Shown: piece by piece, positions 35,559-44,322 of the stretch
Layout of the letters: each line of letters opens with the position of its first letter
Numbering within the stretch: the first letter of the stretch is position 1
From: Xenococcaceae cyanobacterium MO_188.B32
GTDB taxonomy: Bacteria > Cyanobacteriota > Cyanobacteriia > Cyanobacteriales > Xenococcaceae
Direction of reading: 5' to 3'
Assembly (NCBI GenBank): GCA_030065635.1
Contig: JASJDJ010000005.1
Coordinates: 1 to 64,000 of the forward strand
DNA: 64,000 nucleotides
Notes under the pieces: generated by a model
Database searches by the model: none
What the model saw: the letters and a program-made list of their open reading frames with translations, nothing else
What the model was told of the DNA's origin: nothing
Made by a program: the position numbers and the translations under genes

Positions 35559-36890
35559 ATGAGTAGAATTAAACGCCGTCATTTTTTACAATTAGCAGGT
35601 TCAACTTTAGCTAGTTTAGGTTGGAGTCAAGGAAATATAGTTAGCCTCAGCAGTAGTTACAGTAAAGTTTTAGCTCAAAATACTTCCCGTAAATTAGCTC
35701 TACTCATAGGAATTAATCAATACGACCTCGATTTTAGCGGTTGGATACCCCTTCAAGGCTGCGTTACAGACGTTCAGTTACGTTCGACTCTTTCCGTAAT
35801 CGATCCCCAAGAAAACCAATTAGCCACAGTAGAATTAGATAATCGTGATGGCTTAATCGGTTATGGTAAATTAGTACTAACCGAGAAAAGCTTATCTAGA
35901 GGTAGCTTACTACAAGAGAAAATTCGCAGTATTCCCGCCGATTTAAACCTGAAAATCGGTATAAATGACTCGGAAATACACCGCTTAACAGAAATACAAC
36001 CAGCCTTTGCTCCTTTAAACCGCATCGAAATATTACCCCTACACCAAGGAGAAGTAGATTATATTTTTGGTCGTTTTACTACAGAAATCCCCTCTACAAC
36101 TTCGACAACACCACCTATTAATAGTTGGGGACTATTTTATTCTGACTTAGTTTTTCTTCCTGGTTCTTTTGCTACCAGCAACGAAAGCATTATATCTGCT
36201 GTCGAACGCTTACAACATAAATTACAGTCTTTATTAGCGATTAAATTAATTAGACTAACCCTCAATCCTCACTCTTCTCGTTTGAAAGTTAGTGCTACTC
36301 TCACTAATCCTTATAATGCTCGACAATTATGGGCAGAAGTCGTAACCACTAGAAGTAATCTTAACTACGTCCCTACCTATCGCAGTGCATCTTCAGCAAA
36401 AACCGAGCAAATTTCTCTCGGTACTCCCCTCCAATTTGCGGTTACCAATCAAGAAGACCGTCCTATTTATATTAATATCCTCGCGATCGATGCCGAAGGA
36501 GAAATAACAGTTATTTTCCCCAATCATTGGACAGATTTAGCCTCACAAATTTCGATTTCCCCCCAAACAACCTTAAAAATTCCCGACTATAATACTGCCG
36601 AATTTGAACTACACACTGGAGAACCTTTAGGAAGCACAGAAATACTAATAGTCTGTAGCACTAATCCCTTAAAGCGTTCTTTACACAAGCTAGAACAACT
36701 AGCCCAACAAAATCAAATATCTCGCGGTGCCATGACATTAAGTCAACCCTGGGAAGTTATCGAAGATTTAATTACCGATTTAGATAATAGAACGAGAAAT
36801 ACTGAAGTTACTGTTGAGAAAAAAACCAACCATTTAATCGATACCACTCAGTTAGCTATCTTGTCTATTCCTTTTGAAGTAGTGCTTTGA
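35559..36890 (+). pseudogene. Caspase-DUF4384 protein with the protease core deleted
   Basis: The N-terminus is a twin-arginine signal (IKRRHFLQLAGSTLASLG), then the first strand and helix of an orthocaspase (RKLALLIGINQY, LQGCVTDVQ). In normal family members the catalytic His and Cys regions come next. Here sequence goes directly from TDVQ to RSTLSVIDPQENQLATV, a segment that belongs after the p20 domain, and continues to a DUF4384-like end (ITVIFPNHWTDL, EILIVCSTNPLKRS). The frame stays open for 444 codons, so an exported, non-proteolytic protein could still be made. The ATG at 35559 is used; a TTG precedes it. Last gene of the CHAT operon. Confidence 0.7.
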
Positions 36891-36928
36891 ATTTCTTTGC
36901 CGACGCTTCCACAGAGATTTTCGATTGT

Positions 36929-37186
36929 TTACTCATAGTGAGACCAAACAGAAACAACTCTAATCGTTTTGGTTTCATCATTGACTGAATAAACCAGACG
37001 ATGTTTAATGTTGATTCGCCGTGAATAGTAGCCTTTTAGATTGCCAGACAGTTTTTCATAAGGAGGCTGATAGGGGTTAGACTTGAGAACTTCAAGCAAT
37101 TCTCTGGTATTGGTTTCCAAATTAGCCGATCTTAACTTTTTAGCATCCTTAATAGCAGTGCGACTAAATTCAATCTTCCATTCCAT
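36929..37186 (-). CDS. Txe/YoeB-family toxin (RelE superfamily)
   Basis: An 85-aa ribosome-dependent mRNA endonuclease toxin. The pattern WKIEFSRTAIKDAKKL, KLSGNLKGYYSRRIN, HRLVYSV and the C-terminal SVWSHYE with His and Tyr matches YoeB. Its start overlaps the antitoxin gene by 17 bases, the usual antitoxin-first order. Cognate pair with the gene at 37170-37433. Confidence 0.92.
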   Translation of the reverse strand: MEWKIEFSRTAIKDAKKLRSANLETNTRELLEVLKSNPYQPPYEKLSGNLKGYYSRRINIKHRLVYSVNDETKTIRVVSVWSHYE

Positions 37187-37433
37187 TTAAGGTTTTCAAA
37201 AAATCTTCCTCTGATACCCAATCATCAGCTTGTTCGGCTTCTCTAATTGATTCGACCAAACCAGGTATAGACTGCAAATAAAGTGTTTCTTGTAAACTTT
37301 CCCAATCGTCTTTGGACAATAAAACGGCATCCCCTTTTTTACTGGTAATCATTCGTGGGAGATGATCTTTATTGACATCCTCTACTAATCTAAATAAATT
37401 AGCCCTAGCCTTACTAGCACTGACAATTTCCAT
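37170..37433 (-). CDS. Phd/YefM-family antitoxin
   Basis: An 87-aa antitoxin: VSASKARANLFRLVEDVN is the DNA-binding N-terminal part, and SKKGDAVLLSKDDWESLQETLYL the dimerisation and neck segment typical of YefM. The acidic C-terminus would wrap the toxin. It precedes and overlaps the YoeB-like toxin gene and likely autoregulates the pair. Confidence 0.9.
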   Translation of the reverse strand: MEIVSASKARANLFRLVEDVNKDHLPRMITSKKGDAVLLSKDDWESLQETLYLQSIPGLVESIREAEQADDWVSEEDFLKTLNGMED

Positions 37434-37638
37434 GGATAGCTCTCATATATGTACAATTAATTGTACCGTGTATAGTCCCTAATAGCTATTGTGCGATCGC
37501 TATCTAGTTACATCCTTCCACTTCTAGCAAATCAACCAACAACCGCAGCGATTTTTTATTTTAGAGCTTAGGAGCAGCAAAAAAGACAATGTTGGCGATC
37601 GCCCATTAAAGCAAGCAAAATTAAGTTTATTATTATCT

Positions 37639-38226
37639 TTAACTAAACTCAATTTCTCTATAAATATCACTTAATTTAATCTCATCATCTAAACTAGCAA
37701 AACTCAAACTATCATCCTCATCTTGATACTCGCTTAACCACCATCTACCATCATCAGCTTTAGCAAACTGTTTAACATAGTAACGATATTGATCGACCAA
37801 AATATATTCCGTAAATTCAGGAATAGAGCGATAGTAATCAAATTTATCTCCCTGGTCGTAATTCTTAGTACTTTTCGATAATACTTCAATAATTAATAAA
37901 GGATTTATCACCGTATCATTGCGATTATTTTGTAAAACAGGCTGTCCTTTAATCACCATAATATCGGGATAAGTATAAACATTGTATTGGGGAATCCATA
38001 ACCTTAGATCGCTCATAAAAACTTTATAACTTTTTCCTCGTAAAGCCAATTTGAGAAAAGTATAAAAATTACCTGCAATTTCATTATGATTAGGTGTTCC
38101 CCCAGTCACTGGTTTAATTTCTCCCTGAATATATTCATTTCTGAACTCAGATTTTTCTTCCAATTCCAAATACTCTTCTGGAGTGTAATTAACCCTTTGC
38201 TTTTCTGCTTTAACTTGCGCCACCAT
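37639..38226 (-). CDS. Uma2 family (DUF820) putative nuclease
   Basis: A 195-aa protein of the Uma2 family, very abundant in cyanobacteria. It has a PD-(D/E)xK-like core: YTPEEYLELEEKSEFRNEYIQGE, NVYTYPDIMV (Asp) and NPLLIIEVLSKSTKNYD (Glu...Lys). Copies are often near repeats or TA genes, as here. Physiological role unknown; catalytic fold is a family-level inference. Confidence 0.88.
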   Translation of the reverse strand: MVAQVKAEKQRVNYTPEEYLELEEKSEFRNEYIQGEIKPVTGGTPNHNEIAGNFYTFLKLALRGKSYKVFMSDLRLWIPQYNVYTYPDIMVIKGQPVLQNNRNDTVINPLLIIEVLSKSTKNYDQGDKFDYYRSIPEFTEYILVDQYRYYVKQFAKADDGRWWLSEYQDEDDSLSFASLDDEIKLSDIYREIEFS

Positions 38227-38358
38227 CGCTTTACTTTCAATATTTTTGATTTCTATTATTAATGCTAAATAAAAGCTGCTAGCTTTCGCTTTATTGATTT
38301 AGCCGACTAGTTAAAGCGAATAGCTAACAGATATTTAACAAGAGGTTACTAAATTTTG

Positions 38359-39354
38359 TTAAAACTGACGTAAAAAGCGCAAATCGCTATTATAAAGACG
38401 ACGAATATCATCAATTTGGTGCAGTACCATGGCAAATCTTTCTACGCCCAAGCCAGCAGCAAAACCAGTATAAACTTCTGGGTCATAACCTACTGCTTTA
38501 AGTACATTCGGATCGACCATGCCACAACCCATTACTTCCAACCATTTACCTTTCCACTGTACATCTACTTCGGCTGAAGGTTCGGTAAAAGGGAAATAAC
38601 TAGCACGGAATTGGACGGTAATATCTTCTCCAAAAATACGCCGTAAAAATTCTTTGATTGTACCTTTAAGGTCAGTAAATTTTAATCCCTTATCTACTGC
38701 TAAAATTTCAATTTGATGGAAAGTTGCCGAGTGGGTAGCATCTACTGTATCGCGACGATAGCATCTACCGGGGGCAACAATACGAACGGGGGGTTCGCGG
38801 TTTTCCATGTGACGAATTTGTACCGATGATGTATGAGTACGTAACAAATTCCCGCCAGGAAGATAAAAAGTATCCTGCATATCTCTGGCAGGGTGGTCTG
38901 GTGGTGTATTGAGGGCTTCAAAGTTGTAATAGTCTGTCTCCATATGGGGACCGGTAGCCACAGTGTAACCTAAACCCACAAAAACCTCTAAAATTCGATC
39001 GATCGTGCCATTGAGGGGATGAACGTGACCGAGAGGACGACTTACCCCAGGCATAGTTACGTCTAGAGTTTCCGCTTTCAGTTGGGCTTCAATTGCTGCT
39101 GCTTGTAAAGCTTGTTTTCGATCTTCTAAATTACTCTGTAGTTCTTCTTTAACTTCATTAGCTAAAGAACCGACACGGGGTCTTTCTTCTGGGCTTAATT
39201 TACCCATCCCCCGTAAAATTTGGGACAGCTTACCCTTTTTCCCTAAATAATTAATTCTTAGTTGTTCTAATTCTTCTAAAGTATTAGTAGCAGCGATCGC
39301 GTTTCCTGCTTCTTGTTGTAGTTCTTGGAGTTGGGTTTCTAGGGAATTAGACAC
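38359..39354 (-). CDS. pheS: Phenylalanyl-tRNA synthetase alpha subunit
   Basis: A 331-aa class II synthetase subunit. An N-terminal coiled-coil tRNA-binding arm (~1-90) precedes the catalytic core with [33 protein letters not shown] (motif 2 region), [23 protein letters not shown] and the C-terminal [12 protein letters not shown] motif 3. It charges tRNA-Phe together with PheT, which is not in the window. Length and motifs are normal. It is divergently oriented to surE. Confidence 0.96.
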   Translation of the reverse strand: MSNSLETQLQELQQEAGNAIAATNTLEELEQLRINYLGKKGKLSQILRGMGKLSPEERPRVGSLANEVKEELQSNLEDRKQALQAAAIEAQLKAETLDVTMPGVSRPLGHVHPLNGTIDRILEVFVGLGYTVATGPHMETDYYNFEALNTPPDHPARDMQDTFYLPGGNLLRTHTSSVQIRHMENREPPVRIVAPGRCYRRDTVDATHSATFHQIEILAVDKGLKFTDLKGTIKEFLRRIFGEDITVQFRASYFPFTEPSAEVDVQWKGKWLEVMGCGMVDPNVLKAVGYDPEVYTGFAAGLGVERFAMVLHQIDDIRRLYNSDLRFLRQF

Positions 39355-39499
39355 AGTTATTTAGTTATTAGTTATTAGTTCTTAGTTACCCGCAAACGGT
39401 TATTTGCCCGTACGGCAGCTATTAGGTTGGGATTGAATAAGTCAAACCCTGGCAATTATAAGTATAAGATATCTTTTGAAGCTGATAAATAAAACAGTA

Positions 39500-40336
39500 A
39501 TGCTCCCAGAAAAAAAATTAAAATTACTAATTAGTAACGATGATGGTATTTTCGCTCTCGGAGTTCGTACTCTAGCTAATACTCTGGCACAAATTGGTCA
39601 TGAAGTAACTGTAGTTTGTCCCAACCGCGAACGTTCTGCTACAGGACACGGACTTACTTTACACCAGCCAATTAGAGCAGAACAAGTAGAAGATATTTTT
39701 CATCCTACTGTAGTTGCTTGGTCTTGTTCGGGAACTCCTGCTGATTGCGTTAAATTTGCCCTTAGTGCAGTAATGAAAACTCGTCCCGATCTAGTATTAT
39801 CTGGTATTAATCATGGCCCTAATTTGGGTACAGATATTTTATACTCTGGGACAGTTTCCGCAGCTATGGAAGGAGTATTAGAAGGAATAAATAGTATTGC
39901 TTTTAGTTTGGCTAGTTTTACCTCTCATGAGTTTGAAACCGCAGCTAATTTTGCCCTCAAGCTGATCGGAAAGATAACTACTAAAAAACCACCTCAACCA
40001 ATGCTACTCAGTGTTAATATTCCCCCTGTCTCAGAGTCCGAAATAGCAGGAGTACTAGTTACTCGTCAAGGATTACGTCGCTACATCGAGAATTTTCAAA
40101 AACGTTTCGATCCCCGAGGGAAAAGTTACTATTGGTTGATAGGAGAAATTATTGAAGATATCCAACAGCCTGACGACCCCAACCTACCTCCGCACATTTT
40201 GACGGATGTTCAGGCGATTCGCGACCGCTACATTACCATTACTCCCTTACAATACAATCTTACCGATGCTGCCATTGTTAAATATCTATACCAATGGTCA
40301 GAATGGAATCAGGAGTTAAAGTCAACAGAAGAATAA
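39500..40336 (+). CDS. surE: 5'-nucleotidase SurE
   Basis: A 278-aa nucleotide phosphatase with the metal site [13 protein letters not shown] at the N-terminus, [28 protein letters not shown] and [19 protein letters not shown]. It removes phosphate from nucleoside monophosphates. The start at ATG 39500 is preferred over a TTG eight codons upstream since the family begins just before the first beta strand. Downstream is the DUF3727 gene, 163 bases away. Confidence 0.94.
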   Translation: MLPEKKLKLLISNDDGIFALGVRTLANTLAQIGHEVTVVCPNRERSATGHGLTLHQPIRAEQVEDIFHPTVVAWSCSGTPADCVKFALSAVMKTRPDLVLSGINHGPNLGTDILYSGTVSAAMEGVLEGINSIAFSLASFTSHEFETAANFALKLIGKITTKKPPQPMLLSVNIPPVSESEIAGVLVTRQGLRRYIENFQKRFDPRGKSYYWLIGEIIEDIQQPDDPNLPPHILTDVQAIRDRYITITPLQYNLTDAAIVKYLYQWSEWNQELKSTEE

Positions 40337-40499
40337 ATATCATATCTTTTGGTTTAAAGCTTATTTAGTACAAATTCTCAGTTGGGAAGATCGCGTGTCA
40401 TGATATTCTGAAGTTTATTGCTAAACAAAATGAGCTTTTCGCTTGCTTGTTTAGTGCTTATCCCGATCATCTTTTGCAAGCAATACTTCTTCCTAGGAT

Positions 40500-41081
40500 A
40501 TGTCTTCATCTCAATTCGATCCAGAAAATGAGCAATATGAAGCAGAGACAGTAGTTTTAACCGACGAACAAGGGAAGTCTCTTGATTGTTACATAGAGCA
40601 TTCTCTTGAATATGACGGTGTAGTTTATCTACTCTTAATGCCTGTCGATATACCTATAATCATCATTAGTTGGGAAGATGAAAATGAAGATGAAGACGGA
40701 GCATTGGAAGCAATTATCTTGGAAGACCACGCAGAAATAGAAATGGTTTTTGCCGATGCCAAGGCAGTTTTAGCCGAACAAAATCTTTATCTTCAGCATA
40801 CTGCCTACACTTTGACTGCTACGGGAGAATTACCTCCTATAGAAGAAGACAATATTCTAACTCTTAATTTAGATGAAGAGGATAGTCAGTTAGAGGCAGA
40901 AGAGTTACAGTTTTTGGCTAGCTTTTATCACTCTCAGCAAAAATATTCTATTTATACACCAATGACTCCTTTACTATTTTTTGCCAGGCAAAATTGGGAT
41001 GGAGAATTAGAGTTGGTTTCTCCAGATGAAGAAAGGTTTCAACCAATTCTCGAAGAATTATTATTTGAAGAACTAGAATAG
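40500..41081 (+). CDS. DUF3727 family protein
   Basis: A 193-aa, very acidic protein (ENEDEDGALEA) of a family found in cyanobacteria and plastids. Recognisable parts are VVLTDEQGKSLDCYIEH, YLLLMPVDIPI and the end SPDEERFQPILEELLFEELE. It commonly precedes the mltG/yceG gene in cyanobacteria, as here. Function unknown; a cytoplasmic soluble protein. Confidence 0.85.
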   Translation: MSSSQFDPENEQYEAETVVLTDEQGKSLDCYIEHSLEYDGVVYLLLMPVDIPIIIISWEDENEDEDGALEAIILEDHAEIEMVFADAKAVLAEQNLYLQHTAYTLTATGELPPIEEDNILTLNLDEEDSQLEAEELQFLASFYHSQQKYSIYTPMTPLLFFARQNWDGELELVSPDEERFQPILEELLFEELE

Positions 41082-41084
41082 GTG

Positions 41085-41170
41085 GGGTATCAAGAGTTCG
41101 GAGTTCGGAGTTCGGAGTTCGGAGTGACTTTCGGTAGTCGCTTCGCGTACGGAGTTCGGAGTTCAGGATT
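41085..41170. repeat. GTTCGGA tandem repeat
   Basis: AGAGTTCGGAGTTCGGAGTT units, a GTAGTCGCTTCGCGTACG insert, then more GTTCGGA units. The same repeat family is at 9655-9692, 34078-34130 and 59690-59706. It fills the gap before mltG and leaves a spurious in-frame extension of that gene. Confidence 0.8.
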
Positions 41171-41195
41171 TCAGAAGTTCACTATTAAGTTTTTT

Positions 41196-42269
41196 ATGAA
41201 TTCTGCATCAAAAAAAGCTAAATTTCCCATTTTTCGTAGTTTACTTGTTTTAATTCTTGGATTAGGTATTTGGCAAAGTTGGTTTTGGTGGCAGCGAGTT
41301 AATGCTCCAGTTTTAGGCGCAAAAGGAACTAATATTAGTGCTAAACCAACTCAGTTTACGGTTTCTTCAGGAACCCCAGGTCAACAAATTGGCAGAGAAT
41401 TAGCAAAAGCTGGTTTAATTAGTTCGACAGATGCTTGGAAATTGTGGGTTTGGTGGAGACAAAAACAAGACCCTCAAGGAGGTTTTAAGGCAGGAACGTA
41501 TCTTATTTCTCCTCAAGACTCTTTAGCGACGATCGCTGATAAAATTTGGCGGGGAGAGTTGATGCAAACTACCTTTACTATCCCCGAGGGTTGGTCAATT
41601 CGCGAAATGGCCAACTATTTTGAATCTATTGGCTATTTTAGTGCCGATGATTTTGTCGCAGCAGCCAGTAAAATTGACTATGATAAGTATCCGTGGTTGC
41701 CAGCAAATTTACCTCACTTAGAAGGATTTCTCTATCCAGATACTTATAAAATTACTAGCGATCGCATTAACAATCCTCAAGCCATTATTGAGGTGATGTT
41801 AACTCAATTTCAACAAGATGCTCTTCCTGTCTATCAACAAGCACAAACTCAATTAAGTCTAATGGAATGGGTAACTCTTGCTAGTATTGTCGAGAAAGAA
41901 TCTGTAGTAGGAGAAGAACGTCGTTTAATTGCGGGAGTCTTTACTTCTAGACTCCAACGAGGAATGAGATTAGAATCCGACCCTACTGTAGAATATGCCT
42001 TAGGAATTAAACAAACTGCCGATCGCCCTCTTACTTATAAACAAGTAGGTACTCCTGCCCCTCACAATACTTATGTTAATACTGGTTTGCCTCCAACCCC
42101 CATCGCCAGCCCAGGACTTGCTAGCCTCAAAGCTACTCTTAATCCTGAAAGTACGGACTATTTATTTTTTGTCGCTCGTTACGATGGTACTCATGTTTTT
42201 AGTAAAACCCTAGCAGAACATGTGGCAGCTACCAAAAGAATTCGTCGAGAAAGACAACAGAGAAATTAG
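41196..42269 (+). CDS. mltG: Endolytic peptidoglycan transglycosylase MltG (YceG)
   Basis: A 357-aa protein. One N-terminal membrane helix (FRSLLVLILGLGIWQSWFWW) precedes a LysM-like segment (SSGTPGQQIGRELAKAGLI) and the YceG catalytic domain with LEGFLYPDTY, ASIVEKESV (the catalytic Glu), LESDPTVEYALG and YNTYVNTGLPPTPIASPG-like NTYVNTGLPPTPIASPGLA. It cuts nascent glycan strands. The start ATG 41196 is chosen because the upstream 38 codons are made only of the GTTCGGA repeat. The gene order DUF3727-mltG is typical for cyanobacteria. Confidence 0.94.
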   Translation: MNSASKKAKFPIFRSLLVLILGLGIWQSWFWWQRVNAPVLGAKGTNISAKPTQFTVSSGTPGQQIGRELAKAGLISSTDAWKLWVWWRQKQDPQGGFKAGTYLISPQDSLATIADKIWRGELMQTTFTIPEGWSIREMANYFESIGYFSADDFVAAASKIDYDKYPWLPANLPHLEGFLYPDTYKITSDRINNPQAIIEVMLTQFQQDALPVYQQAQTQLSLMEWVTLASIVEKESVVGEERRLIAGVFTSRLQRGMRLESDPTVEYALGIKQTADRPLTYKQVGTPAPHNTYVNTGLPPTPIASPGLASLKATLNPESTDYLFFVARYDGTHVFSKTLAEHVAATKRIRRERQQRN

Positions 42270-42314
42270 CAATTACTAGTACATAAGTTCTTTGCTACTT
42301 ATGTACTAAGGCCT

Positions 42315-42407
42315 TTTCCCGGAAAGAATATACCACCTTTCATAGATGGCTCCAGTTACGCAGCATTAGTTTTACCTTTTTAAAGGTGGTATATTCTTTC
42401 TTGGAAA
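42315..42407. repeat. Large inverted repeat, terminator or MITE-like
   Basis: An 18-bp perfect inverted repeat (AAAGAATATACCACCTTT and its complement), extended to ~26 bp with few mismatches, encloses ~40 bases. It follows mltG by ~45 bases. It can fold into a long hairpin and may end mltG transcription, but its length and AT-rich arms also suit a small mobile palindromic element. Confidence 0.6.
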
Positions 42408-42456
42408 TCACCTAAAATCTAGCGCAACAAATGTTTACATACTATAATTCAAAATA

Positions 42457-42485
42457 TTGACATTTTGCACAAATCCGCATATCAT
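42457..42485 (+). promoter_or_regulatory. Consensus-type promoter of the predicted small RNA
   Basis: A perfect -35 box TTGACA (42457-42462), a 17-base spacer and a -10 box TATCAT (42480-42485, one mismatch to TATAAT). The predicted start is near 42491-42493. No protein gene follows in this direction for several kb; a terminator hairpin follows within 70 bases. Confidence 0.72.
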
Positions 42486-42490
42486 TTCAA

Positions 42491-42558
42491 GCGTGTGAGG
42501 AGCGAACCAGTTAAGGGAGCCGAGACGAAACACGGCAAGTCGTCGGCTCCCTTTCTGA
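42491..42558 (+). ncRNA. Predicted small RNA (~65 nt)
   Basis: A short transcript is predicted from the promoter at 42457-42485 to the terminator hairpin at 42513-42553. Its 5' end (GCGUGUGAGGAGCGAACC) is unpaired and contains GUGUGAGGAG, the exact complement of CUCCUCACAC, the core I remember for the cyanobacterial RNA Yfr1. The hairpin loop holds CGAAACACGG. Size, layout and intergenic setting resemble the abundant Yfr-type RNAs of cyanobacteria (perhaps a Yfr2-like member), but family membership cannot be settled by eye. No open reading frame is present. Confidence 0.6.
42513..42557 (+). terminator. Rho-independent terminator of the small RNA
   Basis: AAGGGAGCCGA and TCGGCTCCCTT pair perfectly (11 bp, with a further GACG/CGTC pairing inside), followed by TTCT. 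Strong GC-rich stem. It may also stop read-through from mltG. Confidence 0.7.
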
Positions 42559-42582
42559 TCTAAAAATACGATCGCTTAACAG

Positions 42583-43563
42583 TTATCGGTGACTAGAGAG
42601 AAAGGCTTCTACTTCTGCTGAAGTTGGTTGAGCAGCGATCGCCCCTGGCTTGGTAGTGGTTAATCCGCCTACGGCACAGGCATAGGTGACTATTTCTCGG
42701 GCAACTTTAGCATCGCTTAGGCTACTAATTTTCTTTTGGCAGAGTTGATGGATAAAACCCGCTAAAAAAGCATCTCCTGCACCAGTAGTATCTCGTACCG
42801 AGACAGAAAAAGGGGTAACTTTACCTTCGTTGTCACTGAGGCAATAGCTAACTGCTGCATCTCCTCCACTGACTAATACTCCTTCCACAGAATCGAGACG
42901 ATAGGCGATCGCCCCTGCATCGGTAGTATTAAAGAGCCATTGAGCTTCTTCTTCGGCAAGTTTGAGAAAATCAATTTTTGACCATAATTTTTCGATTAAC
43001 GGTAAAGCTTCTCGTTCATTGTGCCAAAACATGGGTCGCCAATTTACATCGAGTATTACTTTAATCTCATATTCTTCTGCTAACTCTAAGGCTCGAAAAA
43101 CGGCAGTTCTCGTCTGTAAATAAGCTAGTTCTAAAGTACCTATCACCAAAAATTCTGCTTCTAAAAACAGTTTAGTTGGCAAATTTTCTGCTGATAGATA
43201 GGCATCAGCAAATTCATTCGGAAGGCGATCGCCAAAACCAGCAAAAGAGCGATCGCCTTCTGGTGAGCGAAGGACGTATACTTGTCTTGTGGGGGCAAGG
43301 GGATGCCGTTGCACCCCAACAGTATTCACACCTATAGAGTCTAGGAGTTCTACCAATTTATTACCCGGTTCATCTTGACCGACACAGCCAATAAAAGCAG
43401 AAGGAGTACCTAACTTGACTAAAGCACAAGCAACATTGGCAGGTGCACCTCCTGGATAGGGAGTCCAAGACTGTACTTCTTCTAAAGAACATCCTACTCG
43501 ATCGGCAAGACAATCAAACAATATTTCTCCTAGACAGATAACGCGAGTCTGGGGATTATTCAC
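42583..43563 (-). CDS. PfkB-family sugar kinase (fructokinase-like)
   Basis: A 326-aa ribokinase-superfamily kinase. It has the N-terminal substrate site (GEILFDCLADRVG, TPYPGGAPANVACALVKLG), FIGCVGQDEPGN, and the C-terminal catalytic motif DTTGAGDAFLAGF with the base Asp. Fructose is the most likely substrate by resemblance to bacterial fructokinases, giving fructose 6-phosphate; other hexoses are possible. No sugar transporter or regulator is adjacent. Confidence 0.88.
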   Translation of the reverse strand: MNNPQTRVICLGEILFDCLADRVGCSLEEVQSWTPYPGGAPANVACALVKLGTPSAFIGCVGQDEPGNKLVELLDSIGVNTVGVQRHPLAPTRQVYVLRSPEGDRSFAGFGDRLPNEFADAYLSAENLPTKLFLEAEFLVIGTLELAYLQTRTAVFRALELAEEYEIKVILDVNWRPMFWHNEREALPLIEKLWSKIDFLKLAEEEAQWLFNTTDAGAIAYRLDSVEGVLVSGGDAAVSYCLSDNEGKVTPFSVSVRDTTGAGDAFLAGFIHQLCQKKISSLSDAKVAREIVTYACAVGGLTTTKPGAIAAQPTSAEVEAFLSSHR

Positions 43564-43729
43564 TGAAGTTACTTACAATTTTGCTTTTTTTCTCAGACTA
43601 CCTCCTTGTGTCAATTAAAAAATTAAATCAAAATTAAATTCAGTTATCAGTCAGTTGTTGTATATTGCTAAATAGCTAGTTTGGTCGATGACAAAACCTC
43701 TGCCCAAAGCCCGATAACTGATAACTGTT

Positions 43730-44179
43730 TCAGAGTTCGCCACGAATTTCTTCGACTACGCCATCACGAATTACGACTTCTACATTCAGTTTTTTCACTA
43801 AATTGTCTCCTTTTTCTAGGCGAAAGAAGCTTTCCATTTGGGCTTGAACCACTTCTTGATCTAACTCTAATAACTGTACTTGTTGTAATTGTTGCAGCAA
43901 CTGATTTTTTTTATTGAGTAATTCCCCTTTCTTTTGATTGACTTGCCCTTGAATGTTTTCGATTTGCTTGGTTATTTGAGGACTAGGAGGCTGAGTAGCT
44001 TTTTTTTTGATTTCTTCGAGAGTTCTTTTACCCTGCATTTCCAATTGCTGCGTTTGTTGGTCAATTTGATTAACTTGACTTTGTAATTGCTGCTGAACTT
44101 CCTCTTTCCAACGAGTAGTCACAATAGCTTTAACTGTAACTGGACGTTTTAGAAGTAAGCTGGAAGTTGCATAATCCAT
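43730..44179 (-). CDS. YlqD-like coiled-coil protein
   Basis: A 149-aa protein with a central, glutamine-rich coiled coil (~30-110) between short beta segments (SLLLKRPVTVKAIVT at the start, KLNVEVVIRDGVVEEI at the end). This matches the YlqD family, of unknown function, found in cyanobacteria and Firmicutes. No membrane segment. The next gene upstream on this strand is the acyl-CoA synthetase (143 bases away). Confidence 0.8.
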   Translation of the reverse strand: MDYATSSLLLKRPVTVKAIVTTRWKEEVQQQLQSQVNQIDQQTQQLEMQGKRTLEEIKKKATQPPSPQITKQIENIQGQVNQKKGELLNKKNQLLQQLQQVQLLELDQEVVQAQMESFFRLEKGDNLVKKLNVEVVIRDGVVEEIRGEL

Positions 44180-44322
44180 AAAAGTTTGCTCCTGGTTATT
44201 GTTTGAATTTAGTTAATACAGATTCAAGATACAAGGGGAAATTTAACTAGGGTGAGTATTTCCCTATCATTTAACTTTTCTGTTTTAACCTTAAAAATAG
44301 ATTTAGCAAGGTAAATTTTCGA

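Noticed and set aside
41085-41170. CRISPR-like array
   Set aside because: The GTTCGGA units are too short and adjoin each other without unique spacers; no cas genes nearby.
42480-42560. Yfr1 RNA on the minus strand (CTCCTCACAC is present in reverse)
   Set aside because: On that strand no promoter precedes and no terminator follows the core. The plus strand has both, so the plus-strand RNA is the better model.
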